Assembly (NCBI RefSeq): GCF_018812025.1
Contig: NC_063061.1
Coordinates: forward strand, 30,977,655-31,041,654
Source of the DNA: Megalobrama amblycephala
Taxonomy: Eukaryota > Chordata > Actinopteri > Cypriniformes > Xenocyprididae
DNA length: 64,000 nt
Direction of reading: 5' to 3'
Part shown: piece by piece, positions 33,836 through 47,383 of the stretch
Position numbering within the stretch: the stretch's first letter is position 1
How the letters are laid out: the number at the start of each line of letters is the position of its first letter
The notes under the pieces: model-generated
Database searches by the model: none
Seen by the model: the letters and a program-made list of their open reading frames with translations, nothing else
Told to the model about the DNA's origin: nothing
Translations under genes and position numbers: made by a program

Positions 33836-36183
33836 TTAAGAACAATGTTGTGCATTTCCTTTTAACACTTAGCCTACTTAATCCTCTTTATCCTATGTAA
33901 GAAAAATTTACTTCTAAATTGTAACATATTTTTAGAAATAAGTTTAGCATATAGCACAGTATTATTAAAATGATGGCTTCTTGCCACCTTTGATATAATT
34001 CTTTTTTTAAAGTGTCATTAATGTAAAATAAAACAATAGTGACACTTTTACTCACAGAGTAAATGAATCACGGCTGACCGTAAATAGCACGTTTGGTATT
34101 TGTAAATGAAAAGTTTTGCCTTTTTGTAACGCTGCATCCTCGCCACTAGATGTCCGTATAAATCCATCGACCAACGTGACTTCCACAAAATATACTGACT
34201 GACTGACTGACTACCTGACTACCTGCACTCTTGTGTTTATCGTTATTGTGTAATATTAATTTAGCTGGAACTAGAAGCAGGTGTGATTTGAGCTTGAAGA
34301 CATTTTTTTTAGTTTAACTCTTGGGTTTTAAATGCTTTAAAATAAAAAAGTGTTTCAGGAAGATCTTTCTGAACGCAGCACTGATCATGACGCATTATTT
34401 TTGTACGGTAGGCCTACTTCTACTTTGTCATAAAGTTCCATTTCTTCACTCCTGAAACCAATTTGATCATGGAATTTGTGTAATTATATTTTGACTTGTT
34501 AGACTTACAGTGTAAATGTGTGAGAAATTATAGTTTGTTTTGTAATAATGTACACGTACATCCTTTTTGCAATGCCAATTCAAAGTAAACAGCCAAATCT
34601 AACTCTAACCTGTATAACGCTGTATAATATCATTCAGAATGCCTTTGTTGTAAACCTAACAGCAGCACAAGTGACACACAGATGGACAGGAAGCGCATGC
34701 ATCCTGGCATTTCTACATTCACTCCTTCTGATGTTGCTCAGACATTCAGTCTCCTCTAACACATGGTAAATCACAGTGATGAAGTGACGTGTGTGCATGT
34801 GTGGGAGAGCATGAACACACTCATGCATGGATGTCTCCAGGGTCGTGTGTGTTTGATTACAAGCATAAAGCCAATCACTGACCTGATCTGTGGCTTAATT
34901 CATTAACTCTAAAGACACCGCAATGAGTGCGGTTGGCGTTTACTGAGTCTGTTGGGAACAAAATGTGATTTAATGCAAAGGCTTTAAAGTTATAAGCACA
35001 CAAATGTTTGTCCAGATAAACAAAACATTACGTTTAACAAATCTCAAAAGTCTACTGTTTATGTTGTCTTAAATTAGATGTCTTAGTCTCACAATCTGGA
35101 AACATTATCTTTGCTAAATTGTTTCCTGTCATGAGGTTGGCAGTAATTCTATCAACCTTTATGTCTCCAGAATTTCTTTCTTATAACTCCAATTTAGAGC
35201 CCGCCCTAGGCAGAACATTTCACCGGCATAATTAGCCGCCAAGGTCAGAGCTAAAACAATCCATTAGAAAACAAGCTAGTATTTGCCGCCTATTAACCTA
35301 TCAACCTGCCAGCACTCACAGAGCCAATCAGAGTCAATTTCTGCTCCTTCTGGGCCATTCTTTATGACATCATAATGACCTCTTCCTGCGATTTCCACTG
35401 GAATCGCAGGATTCTGCCTGCTTCAATTTCCTAAACCTTTAGTTCTCAAAATAGACACTATCTCAGATCATGCTTAGGAAACTGCAGTGACAGTAAAGAC
35501 ATTTAAACTATTTTCTATTTCAAAGAAATACTGTTGTTTTGAACTTTCCATTTATCAAAGAATCCTGAAAAAAAATCCATCATGGTTTCCAAAAAAATAT
35601 TAAGCAGCACAGTTGTTTTCAACATTGAAAATAATAAGGAATGTTTCTTGAGCAGCAAATCAGCATATTAGAATGATTTCTGAAAGATCATGTGACACTG
35701 AAGACTGGAGTAATGATGCTGAAATTCAGCTTTGATCACATAAATAAATTACATGTTAAAATATATTCAAATAAACCATAGTTATTTTAAATTGTAATAA
35801 TATTTTAAAATATTACTCTAAGTTTTACTCTATACACAAATAAATGGTGACCATAAGAGACTTCTTTCAAAAACGTTGCATACAAAAACAAAATCTGACA
35901 GACCCCAATTTTTTAGCTTTTTTTAAACTTACCAATATCAAATGAATATTTGTTTGTTTTTAAATTTATTACTACTTAAATATAAATACACATATAAAAT
36001 GAATAAAAAACAAATTAAAGTAAAAAACATGAAAAACAGTGACAGGTTTGGGAAACTTGCTTGGTATATAAATCATTAGGCTACTTTTGCAATTCCACTT
36101 GTGATGTAGAAATGACACACTTCACCTTTTTTTTTTTTTTTGTACTCCATTTACAACATGCAGATTGGATGAAAAACTAGATA
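33836..36183. other. Gene-free stretch
   Basis: The segment 35545-35830 is a fragment of the palindromic family at 47384-48319 ('agcaaatcagcatattagaa'). The segment 35164-35440 is less AT-rich, is not obviously repeated in the window, and could be conserved non-coding DNA, but nothing in it proves function. Confidence 0.45.
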
Positions 36184-37813
36184 CAGTGGGTACAGACCCC
36201 CTTAAATTTTTCACTCTTTGTTATATTGCAGCCATTTGCTAAAATCATTTGTTCATTTTTTTCCTCATTAATGTACACACAGCACCCCATATTGACAGAA
36301 AAACACAGAATTGTTGACATTTTTGCAGATTTATTAAAAAAGAAAAACTGAAATATCACATGGTCCTAAGTATTCAGACCCTTTGCTCAGTATTTAGTAG
36401 AAGCACCCTTTTGATCTAATACAGCCATGAGTCTTTTTGGGAAAGTTGCAACAAGTTTTTCACACCTGGATTTGGGGATCCTCTGCCATTCCTCCTTGCA
36501 GATCCTCTCCAGTTCTGTCAGGTTGGATGGTAAACGTTGATGGACAGCCATTTTTAGGTCTCTCCAGAGATGCTCAATTGGGTTTAAGTCAGGGCTCTGG
36601 CTGGGCCATTCAAGAACAGTCACGGGGTTGTTGTGAAGCCACTCCTTCGTTATTTTAGCTGTGTGCTTAGGGTCATTGTCTTGTTGGAAGGTAAACCTTC
36701 GGCCCAGTCTGAGGTCCTGAGCAGGACCAGGTCCTGGAAGGTTTTCTTCCAGGATATCCCTGTACTTGGCCGCATTCATCTTTCCCTCGACTGCAACCAG
36801 TCGTCCTGTCCCTGCAGCTGAAAAACACCCCCACAGCATGATGCTGCCACCACCATGCTTCACTGTTGGGACTGTATTGGACAGGTGATGAGCAGTGCCT
36901 GGTTTTCTCCACACATACCGCTTAGAATTAAGGCCAAAAAGTTCTATCTTGGTCTCATCAGACCAGAGAATCTTATTTCTCACCATCTTGGAGTCCTTCA
37001 GGTGTTTTTTTAGCAAACTCCATGCGGGCTTTCATGTGTCTTGCCCTGAGGAGAGGCTTCCGTCGGGCCACTCTGCCATAAAGCCCCGACTGGTGGAGGG
37101 CTGCAGTGATGGTTGACTTTCTACAGCTTTCTCCCATCTCCCGACTGCATCTCTGGAGCTCAGCCACAGTGATCTTTGGGTTCTTCTTTACCTCTCTCAC
37201 CAAGGCTCCTCTCCCCCGATAGCTCAGTTTAGCCAGACGGCCAGCTCTAGGAAGGTTCTGGTCATCCCAAACGTCTTCCATTTAAGGATTATGAAGGCCA
37301 CTGTGCTCTTATGAACCTTAAGTGCAGCAGAATTGTTTTTGTAAGCTTGGCCAGATCTGTGCCTTGCCACAATTCTGTCTCTGAGCTCTTCAGCCAGTTC
37401 CTTTGACCTCATGATTCTCATTTGCTCTGACATGCACTGTGAGCTGTAAGGTCTTATATAGACAGGTGTGTGGCTTTCCTAATCAAGTCCAATCAGTATA
37501 ATCAAACACAGCTAGACTCAAATGAAGGTGTAGAACCATCTCAAGGATGATCAGAAGAAATGGACAGCACCTGAGTTAAATATATGAGTGTCACAGCAAA
37601 GGGTCTGAATACTTAGGACCATGTGATATTTCAGTTTTTCTTTTTTAGTAAATCTGCAAAAATGTCAACAATTCTGTTTTTTTTCCTGTCAATATGGGGT
37701 GCTGTGTGTACATTAATGAGGAAAAAAATTAACTTAAATGATTTTAGCAAATGGCTGCAATATAACAAAGAGTGAAATATTTAAGGGGCTCTGAATACTT
37801 TCCGTACCAACTG
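36184..37813 (-). mobile_element. Tc1-like transposon, nearly full length (1630 bp)
   Basis: TA dinucleotides at 36182-36183 and 37814-37815 flank CAGTGGGTAC... and ...GTACCAACTG. Terminal inverted repeats share 'cactctttgttatattgcag' and 'ccatttgctaaaatcattt'. The left arm lacks about 11 bases present in the right arm. It carries one transposase gene on the minus strand, broken by two frameshifts. Confidence 0.92.
36387..37433 (-). pseudogene. Tc1-like DD34E transposase, two frameshifts
   Basis: The minus-strand frame starts at Met 37433 (MSEQMRIMRSKELAEELRDR) with the paired helix-turn-helix DNA-binding region, shifts frame near 37265 into DDQNLPRAGRLAKLS, and shifts again near 37010 at a T-run into the catalytic domain. 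The catalytic residues are intact: Asp in [13 protein letters not shown], Asp in [13 protein letters not shown] and Glu in [11 protein letters not shown]. About 349 codons overall, the usual Tc1 length. Few other lesions suggest a fairly young but inactive copy. Confidence 0.9.
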
Positions 37814-38635
37814 TATTTGTCTGGAGTGAACGTTATGTTTAGGAATCATGTTTGTTTAATAATCATTTCCTTTTCCCTCTAGTTCTGTTTGGTTCCACTA
37901 GTGGCGCATAAACAACACACCAGCTCTAATTAGAGATAGAGCTCCAATAAGAGCGTGTGGATGAGTAAAAAAGGAGGGAGGTGATCGGTTCTTGATACTG
38001 ACATTAATTATAATGATCTCATTCAATAAACATCTCCCAATGAGCCAAACCACATACACACAACACATGTTTTTTTTTTTTCTTTCAAAACATGTCTGTC
38101 TGGATGGTGAAATGGAGAATTGGTAAAGAAAGTGTGATGCTCAATGGAAAGTGAAGTTAAATGTATTTGAAATATAAAACATTCTCAGCACTACAATGGA
38201 AAAAGAAACCGCAATAGCCTCAGTGAGCCTGGTTAATATAAAACCGGCAATGGTGGAAAGCACTAACTGTTTTCATTTTTAGCTTATCAGAGCCACTTCA
38301 GCAGTTCAGCAAACATGCATTTTGACTGCCAAATGTCATCAGTGCTGCTTGTATAAGTGTGTGTTTGTTGTGGAGCTGTGTTACGCTGTCAGCCATTTAC
38401 TGAGCATCACAAAGTGTTGTGTTAGATTCATTGGAAGGTTTGTTGACTTTAAAGTCTCTGTTCTGGTCAGCATTCTAGAGTATTATAGCGCAAGTAACTT
38501 TACCCTCTTGAGTGTTGAATCTCCACCAAGAACACCAAAGAAAATTACATCATGACAACATGCATTGCTGAAGACAGCACAAGAATGTGCACAGTCCCAA
38601 GCACTGTGCTCACTATATTTCTTTAAAGTTACATG
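37814..38635. other. Gene-free stretch
   Basis: AT-rich sequence with no recognisable element. The open frame at 38322-38555 has no domain and no splice context I would trust. Confidence 0.45.
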
Positions 38636-39651
38636 GGTCATTCCGTGTCAAATCAACCAAACTTGGCTGGCTCATTTCTAGTTTGAACATTATTTATTCT
38701 TCAGACATTCCTCTTCAAATGCAATATGTATCAGCTGTGTGCAAAGTGAATCACATTTGGTTTTCAATCACTGAATATGGGTAAAATTCAACAATTTGAG
38801 ATCTCCATATCTATGGGACTGAACTATACAAGGCCTTGAAAATTAGGATTTCAAAAGGAAAGTTTATTAAGAATGAGAATCTAGAAGGATATTAAGGTAT
38901 CTTGAATACTTTTAGAGTTACAGGCATGCAAACTTTGGAAAAGGGATATTTATGACACTCAGGCATGTTCTATGCAAATGAGTTGATAGAAAAACACAAG
39001 ATTATAGTTTCAACATTATTTGTTCTTCAGATATTCCTCTTTGAATGAAAAAAGTATAAACTGTATGCAAAGTGACCCACATTTGGTTTTTGACCACTGA
39101 AAATTTATTGAGTTTGCCAATTTACTCATGGTGCCGCATTAAGATCTCAATATCTCTGGGATTGAGCCATCTAGGGCCTTTAAAATGATACCAAAAGGAA
39201 AGTTTGTTAAGAACCAGAATCTAACAGGATATTAAAATATTTTTAATACTTCTTGAGTTACAGGCATGCAAACTTGAGGCAAAAAAAAAAAACACAAAAA
39301 GTGCTTTTTTCCCCATTTTTGAACAGTCACCGTTGGCACATAATGAAACAAAGATTGCTAAAGTCAACAGATTTTACTAATAGACCTTCCAATCTCTGTG
39401 TAAAAGTTAAATAGCTGCCATCTTTCTAAAGTCATCTGTACACCCCTCCAATTTGACTCCAAATCTCAAGAGAAAATTGTCATTTTGACCCCCTACAAAA
39501 TAGTGGATTATTACTCAGTAATTATACATCTGTGACATTTAATATTTTGGCTTTTATCACTATTTATGTTTATCTTTCTACAGAAAAAAATATTAACAAA
39601 ATCAAAAATTTGAGCCAGGGACCCTCTGGTTGGGTTGACATGGAACGACAC
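38636..39651. mobile_element. DNA element with internal direct duplication
   Basis: The inverted ends 'gtcattccgtgtcaaatcaacc' and 'ggttgggttgacatggaacgac' bracket about 1.0 kb. The interior holds two diverged direct copies (about 38680-38960 and 39010-39280), both with 'ttctagtttgaacattattt'-type, 'gttacaggcatgcaaactt' and 'ggaaagttt.ttaagaa' stretches. Confidence 0.7.
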
Positions 39652-42600
39652 ATATAAAGTATATTCACTTTATCCGAGTAATTACATTTTGGGAACTTTT
39701 CACCAGGTTCCAAAGAACAATACAAGACTTCAGAAAAACATACTGTTCTTCTTTGTTTTGATGCGACTAAATTCATACCCACTCCTACGCGATGTCTGAT
39801 TCATGAACAAATCATTCTTTTGAACCAATTCTTTTGAATGAAATGGCTGAACCGGTTCTCAAATCGCCTTCAATGATTCATTAATTAATTCTACTGTTCT
39901 GAGTCCAGCAGTCAGTGCTGCCAATTTAGCAATTTTGTCGCTAGATTTAGCGACTTCCACGCTCTTTTTGAAACCCTTTTCAAAAGTCTAGCGACAAATC
40001 TAGCAACTTCTTGGACAATCCTTATCTAGATTCCGTGACTCGCCTATTGATCTATATTTATATTAATGTAAATCAGTGGACTCGCCAGTATGATGTCATC
40101 TAGCGACATTTAGCGACCAGTAGCAAATGACCCTTCGTCAGGAGTTTGATTGACAAGCGAACTAACCAATTATAACGCCAAATCCACCATTTTGTCCTAC
40201 AAAGCAGTCAGGAGTTAGAAGATTAACCTCGGTGGACTTGAACTTGAAAAATGGTGTGTATTTACGTCTTTCCGTGTTTGAAACAACACAGAAACAACAC
40301 GGAAACAACATTCCATGTTCATTCATGTTTCTTTGATGCTATAAATGAACTAGTAGGAAGAGATGATTGGTTCACAAGCCACTTGAACTGAGGCGCTACA
40401 GCAATCTGTCACGACACATTAAAGAGCCACAAAATGGTTTTTATTGTTCGAATTTCTTAAAAAATTAAGCTGGGACTTTGTTTTAATATCATAAGTAACC
40501 TGCTTTGTCTTGTCTGTCGACGTGTTGTCAGTGTCCTCTTTGCTCCGCAATGTATTTTTCACTGTGTGTGGCGTGACGGCGCCATGGCTTGTCGGACAAA
40601 GCAACAGTAACTAAGGGAGGTGGGTCTTTGCGAAGGGTCAGTTGGCAACACTGGCAGCAGTAAGTCAAGAATTGTGGGTAGGCTAAGGGGCTGTTTACAC
40701 GTCACCATTTTCAACTAAAAACGGAAAACGGTTTATGCGTTTTGGCTGTTCATTTTCACAACAATGGCGTTTTGGTCGCCTGAAAATGCAAACTTTTGAA
40801 AAAAGTGCAAGGTTTTGAAAACAGTCTCACAAGAAAAACGTGAAACTGTGAAATTGATGACATTATGCACGTGCATTACACATTCAGTCTATAGTGTTTC
40901 ATTGTCGTCTAATGGCCTGCCAGCAGAAAACAGTGTTTTTAGTCATTTTCATGGATTCGTATGAATGGGGATCGTCCTTTAGACTTATAGGCCTACTTAC
41001 TTCTGATGCTTTAGTTCGTAGATTAAAAAGAAGTAGGTTACATTTGTTTATTTATATATATGGAAGTACATTTGTTTATACACAATTCAACTTGCCACTA
41101 AAATGCAGAAATGACACACGTACTTCGCCTTTAGGAGTGCAGGGTTGGCACAGCTCTGCCAATAGCCTCATTCTGTTCACACATTTATAATCAGCTGAAC
41201 AGTATTAAGTCACTTACCAAATCCCTGTAATGATTTTCATCCATATTGCTGTATGGAAATAATAAATCTTGCACCTGCAGGAAACATGGCCCGTCGTCCA
41301 AAAGCCTGTCCCAACCACAGCACATCCTAGTGGGCGTAACTGCTATGACAGTTTGCCAGCAAGGCCTGAAACTTCCAGCATTTACAGTTGAATGCCATGA
41401 CAACCATTTAATGATTTTGTTTATATTCCATGACTCTTGGGTGCAATTGTTTCCTTCAGAAACATTTTCCACAGTACTGACCACAGATGTGAGCCCGTTT
41501 TTTCTTCTTCTTCTGCTAAACCATTTTCATAAAAGATTGTTGAAACCTTTGATTAGATTTTCTGTAACTGTTGAGTTGTGTGTATGCATGAAGAACATTC
41601 CTCAGTAATCCAGGGTTAAGAGTCAAGTCTATAGGTTAATGAGATTGACACGCGCTCCGTCTCTCGCTCTGTGTGTGTGTGTGTCTGGGAGAATATCTCT
41701 GACCTTTCTATCCCTTTGAAGGCTGGAAAATTTGAGTTGAATACACTGGAAGAATGAGTGGGAGAGTAACATAGTGGGGGTGGAATGTCAGTCGTGTCCC
41801 ATGAACCAGTTTATTCACAGTTTTTGGACTGCTATTTCTGCATTATTCTAATAAACCATGCAAAGGTCAGTGATACTCTCAGAGACAGACAGAGACCAAA
41901 AATACGATTCATAAACAGCTTTAATATGTGTTGCTAAGGCAAGCATCAGTATTATTATGTTTTTGCATGGAGAAACACCACAATCAAAAATCTAAATATG
42001 ATTTTTAAACAAAATGAACTTCATAAAACAATGAATTATATTAATGTTATTCAATTCAATTCAATTCACATTTATTTGTATAGCGCTTTTCACGATTCAT
42101 ATCATTTAAAAGCAGCCAACATTACAAGTTAGAGTGACTCTGTGTAAGTCTTGATGTTATATGCATGATTATATGGTTGACTGCATTTTATTATCTGCAT
42201 TTATGACAACTAATGCAAGTATTCTGTAATGCAGAGCTCTCGACTGCAGGTGTTTTCTACAGCAGACCCTGACAAGCATCTGGTTTGTGTGGCTTGAGCA
42301 AGGCACTTAACCTCAGTCTGCACCAGGAGGACTAACCCTGCCGTAAATGCACTGTAAGTCACTTTAGATAAGAGCATGGTTGTCTTTTGTGGTTTGTACA
42401 GTAGTACCCTCTCTCACTTGTTCATAAATGCATACACTTTGATCTTACACATAGTTGATGGCCTTGCAGAAAACCAGAAAATATGTTCCACACTCTTGAA
42501 AGTACTTAAAATTTACTGAGCAAACACTACAGTATGTGCGTGTGTGGGTGAAGCATATGTCAGACTGATGTTTGTGCTTGGTTAGCTTGGCTGATTTACA

Positions 42601-42714
42601 TGCTTATGCTTTCCCAGCATGCTGTCTGTCTGGAGGGCATCAGGTGAATGACCTGTGACTTCAGAATCAGCAGGTTTATGAGTTAATGACCATCATCACC
42701 TGATTCCCCCCCTC

Positions 42715-42811
<97 letters not shown>

Positions 42812-43160
42812 CAGCTGGTCATTTGTCTATTGGTCAAAACTGACTAGTTAGTAGGTTGCCTAAACTATTCGGTCCATGCATAATTAGGCTGGTTTGGGGT
42901 ACACCTGACCCCGATCAGATGCATGTCACATCACCTCAAAATGCAAATTCTCATTAAATATCACTGACTACTTTTTCTTTACATATACTCAGGCTACATT
43001 TTCATTAATCTGGATATTTTGTTAAAAAATGCACTCTGTCCACACTGGCATTTTCAAGCGATTTCCAAAAATTGCTAGTCCACACTAAAAACATCACAAT
43101 ACACTTAAATCATCTTCCTGCACATGCATAAAAATAAAATCTCCCTGAGATGATACCGAG
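39652..43160. other. Gene-free stretch: microsatellites and retroposon tails
   Basis: The stretch 'ttcaattcaattcacatttatttgtatagcgctttt' at about 42055-42095 and 'actgtaagtcactttagataag' at about 42350-42372 are typical teleost retroposon tails. A CA run fills 42716-42806. A segment near 40690-40870 ('ggggctgtttacacgtcacc') resembles an element end. No gene is supported, including the 120-residue frame at 41246-41608. Confidence 0.5.
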
Positions 43161-45036
43161 GCCCTGTTTACACCTGGTATTAAGATACATTTTGGTTGCT
43201 CGGATCACAAGTGGACAACACTAAATACAGGTGTAAACAGGGTGTAAAACATTTTGAGCTTGTCCACTTTCAACCGCTTCCAGAGGAAGTCGGAAACGCA
43301 TTCGACCGGATTGCTTTCGTACTGTAAACGCTCATGTGGTTGAATGTGTTCAAACAGCTCAAAAGTTCACCTACTCTCCGCCTACTGACCTAAGCGTGCA
43401 AGATGAGATTTAAACTTTGTTGGCTGACGACCCAAGTTTGGTTTGAAGATGAAAAATGTACCAAGCACAATGTTCTCTCACCATTCCTAATTTCTAATAC
43501 ACGGTTTCGCGGCTGTCAGAGCAGAAACGAAAGCTGATGCCCTCCATATTTTCCCGTCATCTCTGGGAGCATTCATATGTAAATTGTGCAAGCTTATTTT
43601 GTCCATTAGATCAAAATATCTGAAGCCACCCATACATAGACCCTCGTCTCGAAAGGGACTGAAGTGGTTGAAAATGGACAAAAAAGATGGATTAACCCTT
43701 AAATGCATGACTGTTTCGCCAATCATTCTTACATATTCGGGTCTTTATCGACCCGGATCAATATCTAACACGGAAGGATCTCTACCTGTCGTGATAAAAT
43801 AAAACTCCTCTGATATTAGAGTAACAATTACAGAAGAATAAAATAAAGCATATTTTGTTACCTTTTGGAGCGTGAAAGGGCTCCGTTTGAGCAGATGTTT
43901 TATGCCATCACCACTGTCCTCGTCAGAGCTCATTTCCCAGTAAATTCAGCAAATAATAGGCCATTTTTATGTTTGAGGTCACTAATATGAGCCCATTCGT
44001 GATCTCAAACGTATTCTCAAAACTATATAATTTTCAACATCTTCAAAATCAATATTTTGATTGCTAACAGCTTCACCAGATCCATGCAGTAACAGTTACA
44101 GTCATATTTGATTGCGTTCAGTACTTGCTCTGCAATAAATCGCTGAGCCATTTCATGTTTGTTTTATTATTTAGTTTTCTGTCTGAATGAGTCGTCACTT
44201 CAGCATTGTGTATCAGACATTGCCACCTTGTGGAATAAAGGTGAATTGCACTTTTTCCATCATCTAAGATTCAATTATTGTTGTGCAGAAAAAATATACG
44301 TACACTCATACACACCTCGGGTCGCTAGCGACCCTATACAATTTTTACACAAAATGAACGCAAAAATAGGCATTCTTTTATAATTGTATGATTTTTTTTC
44401 TTGTTATATTCTTTATAATAAATTGATTGAGGAATACCAAGATGTCACGGCTACACAACCTGCACCTTCAGACACGGACACCTACGCCACGCCCACTCGT
44501 TCACAATCACCGGAATACTGAACACCTGTGCATCATCACCAGAGCCACATATAAGCACACCAGTCCCATTCACTCATTGTCTGGTCTTGCACCGATCCCT
44601 ACACGTCACTCGACCTCTTTCTACCTGGACATTGTACTTACCTGTTGTCTTCATCGTCTTTGTCTCCAGTCCTGAGTCCTTCATCATCATCTGCGTCATC
44701 GTCTACATCTGTCAAGGGAAGTTATCATTATTATATCAGTTGTCTGTTCTACGTGTCAAGATTCCCAACTTGTGTTATCACCTGTGTCTGAAACCTCTGT
44801 CAATAAACACTGATGCACTTTACCTCATCTGTGTCCTCGTCTGTGTCTGACACAAGAAGGTTGATGTCTAAATTTAAAAAATGAACAAGGAGGAGGGTAG
44901 TGAATGATGTCCCGGTCACCAAAGACCCGAGGTATGCATTTAAGGGTTAAAACATCAGATGTAAACGGGAACATGTCTCCCTCATCTACTATTGATCCTA
45001 CCAAAACACATCTTAATACCAGGTGTAAACAGGGCC
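43161..45036. mobile_element. DNA element with 'GGCCCTGTTTACACCTGGTA' ends, host of a nested insertion
   Basis: GGCCCTGTTTACACCTGGTA (43161) and its inverse TACCAGGTGTAAACAGGGCC (ending 45036) bound the element. It is 1876 bp including the nested piece at 43696-44946, so about 620 bp without it. No transposase. Confidence 0.8.
43696..44946. mobile_element. piggyBac-like non-autonomous element, 1251 bp
   Basis: TTAA at 43692-43695 and 44947-44950 bracket CCCTTAAATGCAT...ATGCATTTAAGGG. The TTAA target plus CCCT/AGGG ends is the piggyBac pattern. Subterminal 'cgggtctttatcgacccgg' and 'cgggtcgctagcgaccc' are palindromes. No transposase frame remains. Confidence 0.82.
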
Positions 45037-47383
45037 TGAGAGACCATACGTATTAACTTTCCCATGCTATTCTTCTGGCATGATCATTTTATTAGGAAAA
45101 TATCTCACTATTTACTAGTCTGTCCATGTAGCACTCAATCGGTATTCCATGTACGCAATTACCCTCATGTTTTGCCCCAGGACAGCAATAGACCTATTTC
45201 ACAGCAGCGCCATCTTTGATTTTTAACAGGAATGAAAGTGAGCCTGTGAGGGATAGACATCTCTTTAGTGGATTGTACTGTTATTTAGGGTATGTTTACA
45301 GGACATTGATGTACTAAAAACGGAAAAGTTTTTCTTTCTACAGATGACAATGTTTTCAAAACTATCCCTGTTCACACGGATCCGCGCAAAGACTAAAAAC
45401 GCTGCATTACGCATACCAGACAAGTAGTTGGCGATGACACTTTTGTAAAAAAAAAAAAAAAAAAAAAAGACTATACGCCTGTTGTCCATGCTGCTCTTGA
45501 CAAATTAATCAGTAAAATAGTTTAGCAATGTTAAAATCTACATGACATTTCTCACCAGCAAGGTAATGACTGTGTGGTTCTTGAGATAGATAAACTTACA
45601 GTTTCGCTATTAGTACACAGTAAATCAACTCTGCTCAGAGCACATATGGTCCCTCTCTAAATAGTGTTAAAGTAACACTGAAGCAGAGTTAAAGTTAATC
45701 AGATAACTAAGCAATTAATTAAGTGATGATTGAACATTAATGATGAACACCTGCTCTTAACAATCAGAATCACTGAAGAAAAGAGAATTGCTTAATTATC
45801 TCATTAACTTTAACTCTGCTTCAGTGTTATTTTAACACTATTCAGAGAGGGACCAAATGTACTCTGAGCAGAGTTGATTTAACTCTGGGGATTTTGCTAT
45901 GTAGAGACACTGCTGCAAAACACTGTTGACAGATGCAGAAAATCAGGTAGGCTAATTCACATGCTTATTTTTCTCTCTCTCTCTCTCTCTCATAACTGCG
46001 TTAATAACATTAGTCTGCTATTAGCTTGCTAGTTAGCTTGCTAGTTCTGAAATGACGTTTTGAAATTAGCAATGGATACTTGGGATGAGATGTGCAAGAA
46101 ATTAGTCCCACACAAGAGTGTTTTAAGGACAAAAACCTGACACTGAATAGTATCTTGAATTAGTATCTTGTGTGGTAACAGTAGTATAAGCGGAATAATT
46201 GACTCCGGGCCATTGAATTATTTGAAAATAATGCACACCGAGGTGCTCCACTTCGGGTCGTGACCACATTACCATCTCGGATGTGCATTATTTTCTAATA
46301 ATTCAATGGCCCGTTGTCAATTATTCCTTACGTAATATGAAGAGATCGTACGTACAAAGTAACATTTATCTTTAGCAACACTGTGGAAATGAATAGCACA
46401 CACAGTAGCAGGCACATGCCTGTATAACCATAGTTAACCATGACTAAACATGACTGAATAACCATGACTAAACATGTCATTGCTTTCGAATACCTGAGTT
46501 TTCACAGTCTGCACTACAACACGAAAATTTCTTTTTCAAATGTATCCACTTGGAGAACATCTTCAAAAGCTTTGTGAACGGAAGGCCAAACATAGAAAAA
46601 ATGAACTGTATGCAGTGCATAAATTGCAAATAAAATAAATGTCTCGTTTCTATATTCTTCTCTGAATCACATTTCTAACATTGTACATTCTGCGATATTC
46701 GCATCTTTACTGGATGACATAATTTTCTGCTATTGAAATGAATGTGCAGTCCAATGCGCTGAGACACATCAAGCCTGTAATAATACTCCAGCTTTCAGAG
46801 AAGGAAATCCCCCTCACTACACTTGCCGCATTGGAAATCCCCACGTGTTGCGATTGAACAATGGAGGATCTCACATTTTTTCAAATAAAGCATCTTTATT
46901 TTGGCCAGGACATGTATGTACAATTGATTTGGAGTGCTGGAACACAAATTGACAAATCCTTTTAGTTTGACGTGATATACGACTGCTGCCCTTCCTAAAT
47001 CAGTATGTGGCTCACGACTAATTAATTAGTTTTGTTGACAGAAAGGTTTAGCTAATCGATAGATTGATCTAAAGTTGTTTAGACTAGCCAATTACTTTAC
47101 AAGCTAACATACACAAACAGATGCATAATGCTCAGAAACACACCCATGTCAAAAACAAAAGCCGAGACGGGGCCCAAAATCTGCTGTGTGTTTCATGGAT
47201 ATATGACTGTAGAGTAAACAGAGCAAAGTGTTTTTTATGGTTATGTTTTATGACAAAAATATCAAGGAAATTTAGACGCAGTTCAGGCCTTAGATTTACA
47301 AACATACTCAACAATGCTGGCTGATGGTCATTTTTTGTTGTTGTTGTAGTAATAAATATATACTGTATGTATATATATAAATA
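45037..47383. other. Gene-free stretch with two small palindromic elements
   Basis: The segment 45614-45902 is a short relative of 31742-32509 ('ctctggggattttgctatgta' end). The segment 46192-46328 is a near-perfect hairpin (GGAATAATTGAC...GTCAATTATTCC, inner 'ccattgaattatt'). A CT run lies at about 45969-45990 and an A-run at 45449-45468. Confidence 0.6.

Noticed and set aside
41246..41608. 120-codon plus-strand frame
   Set aside because: No recognisable domain, unusual composition, no splice context; its length is within chance for AT-rich DNA of this size.
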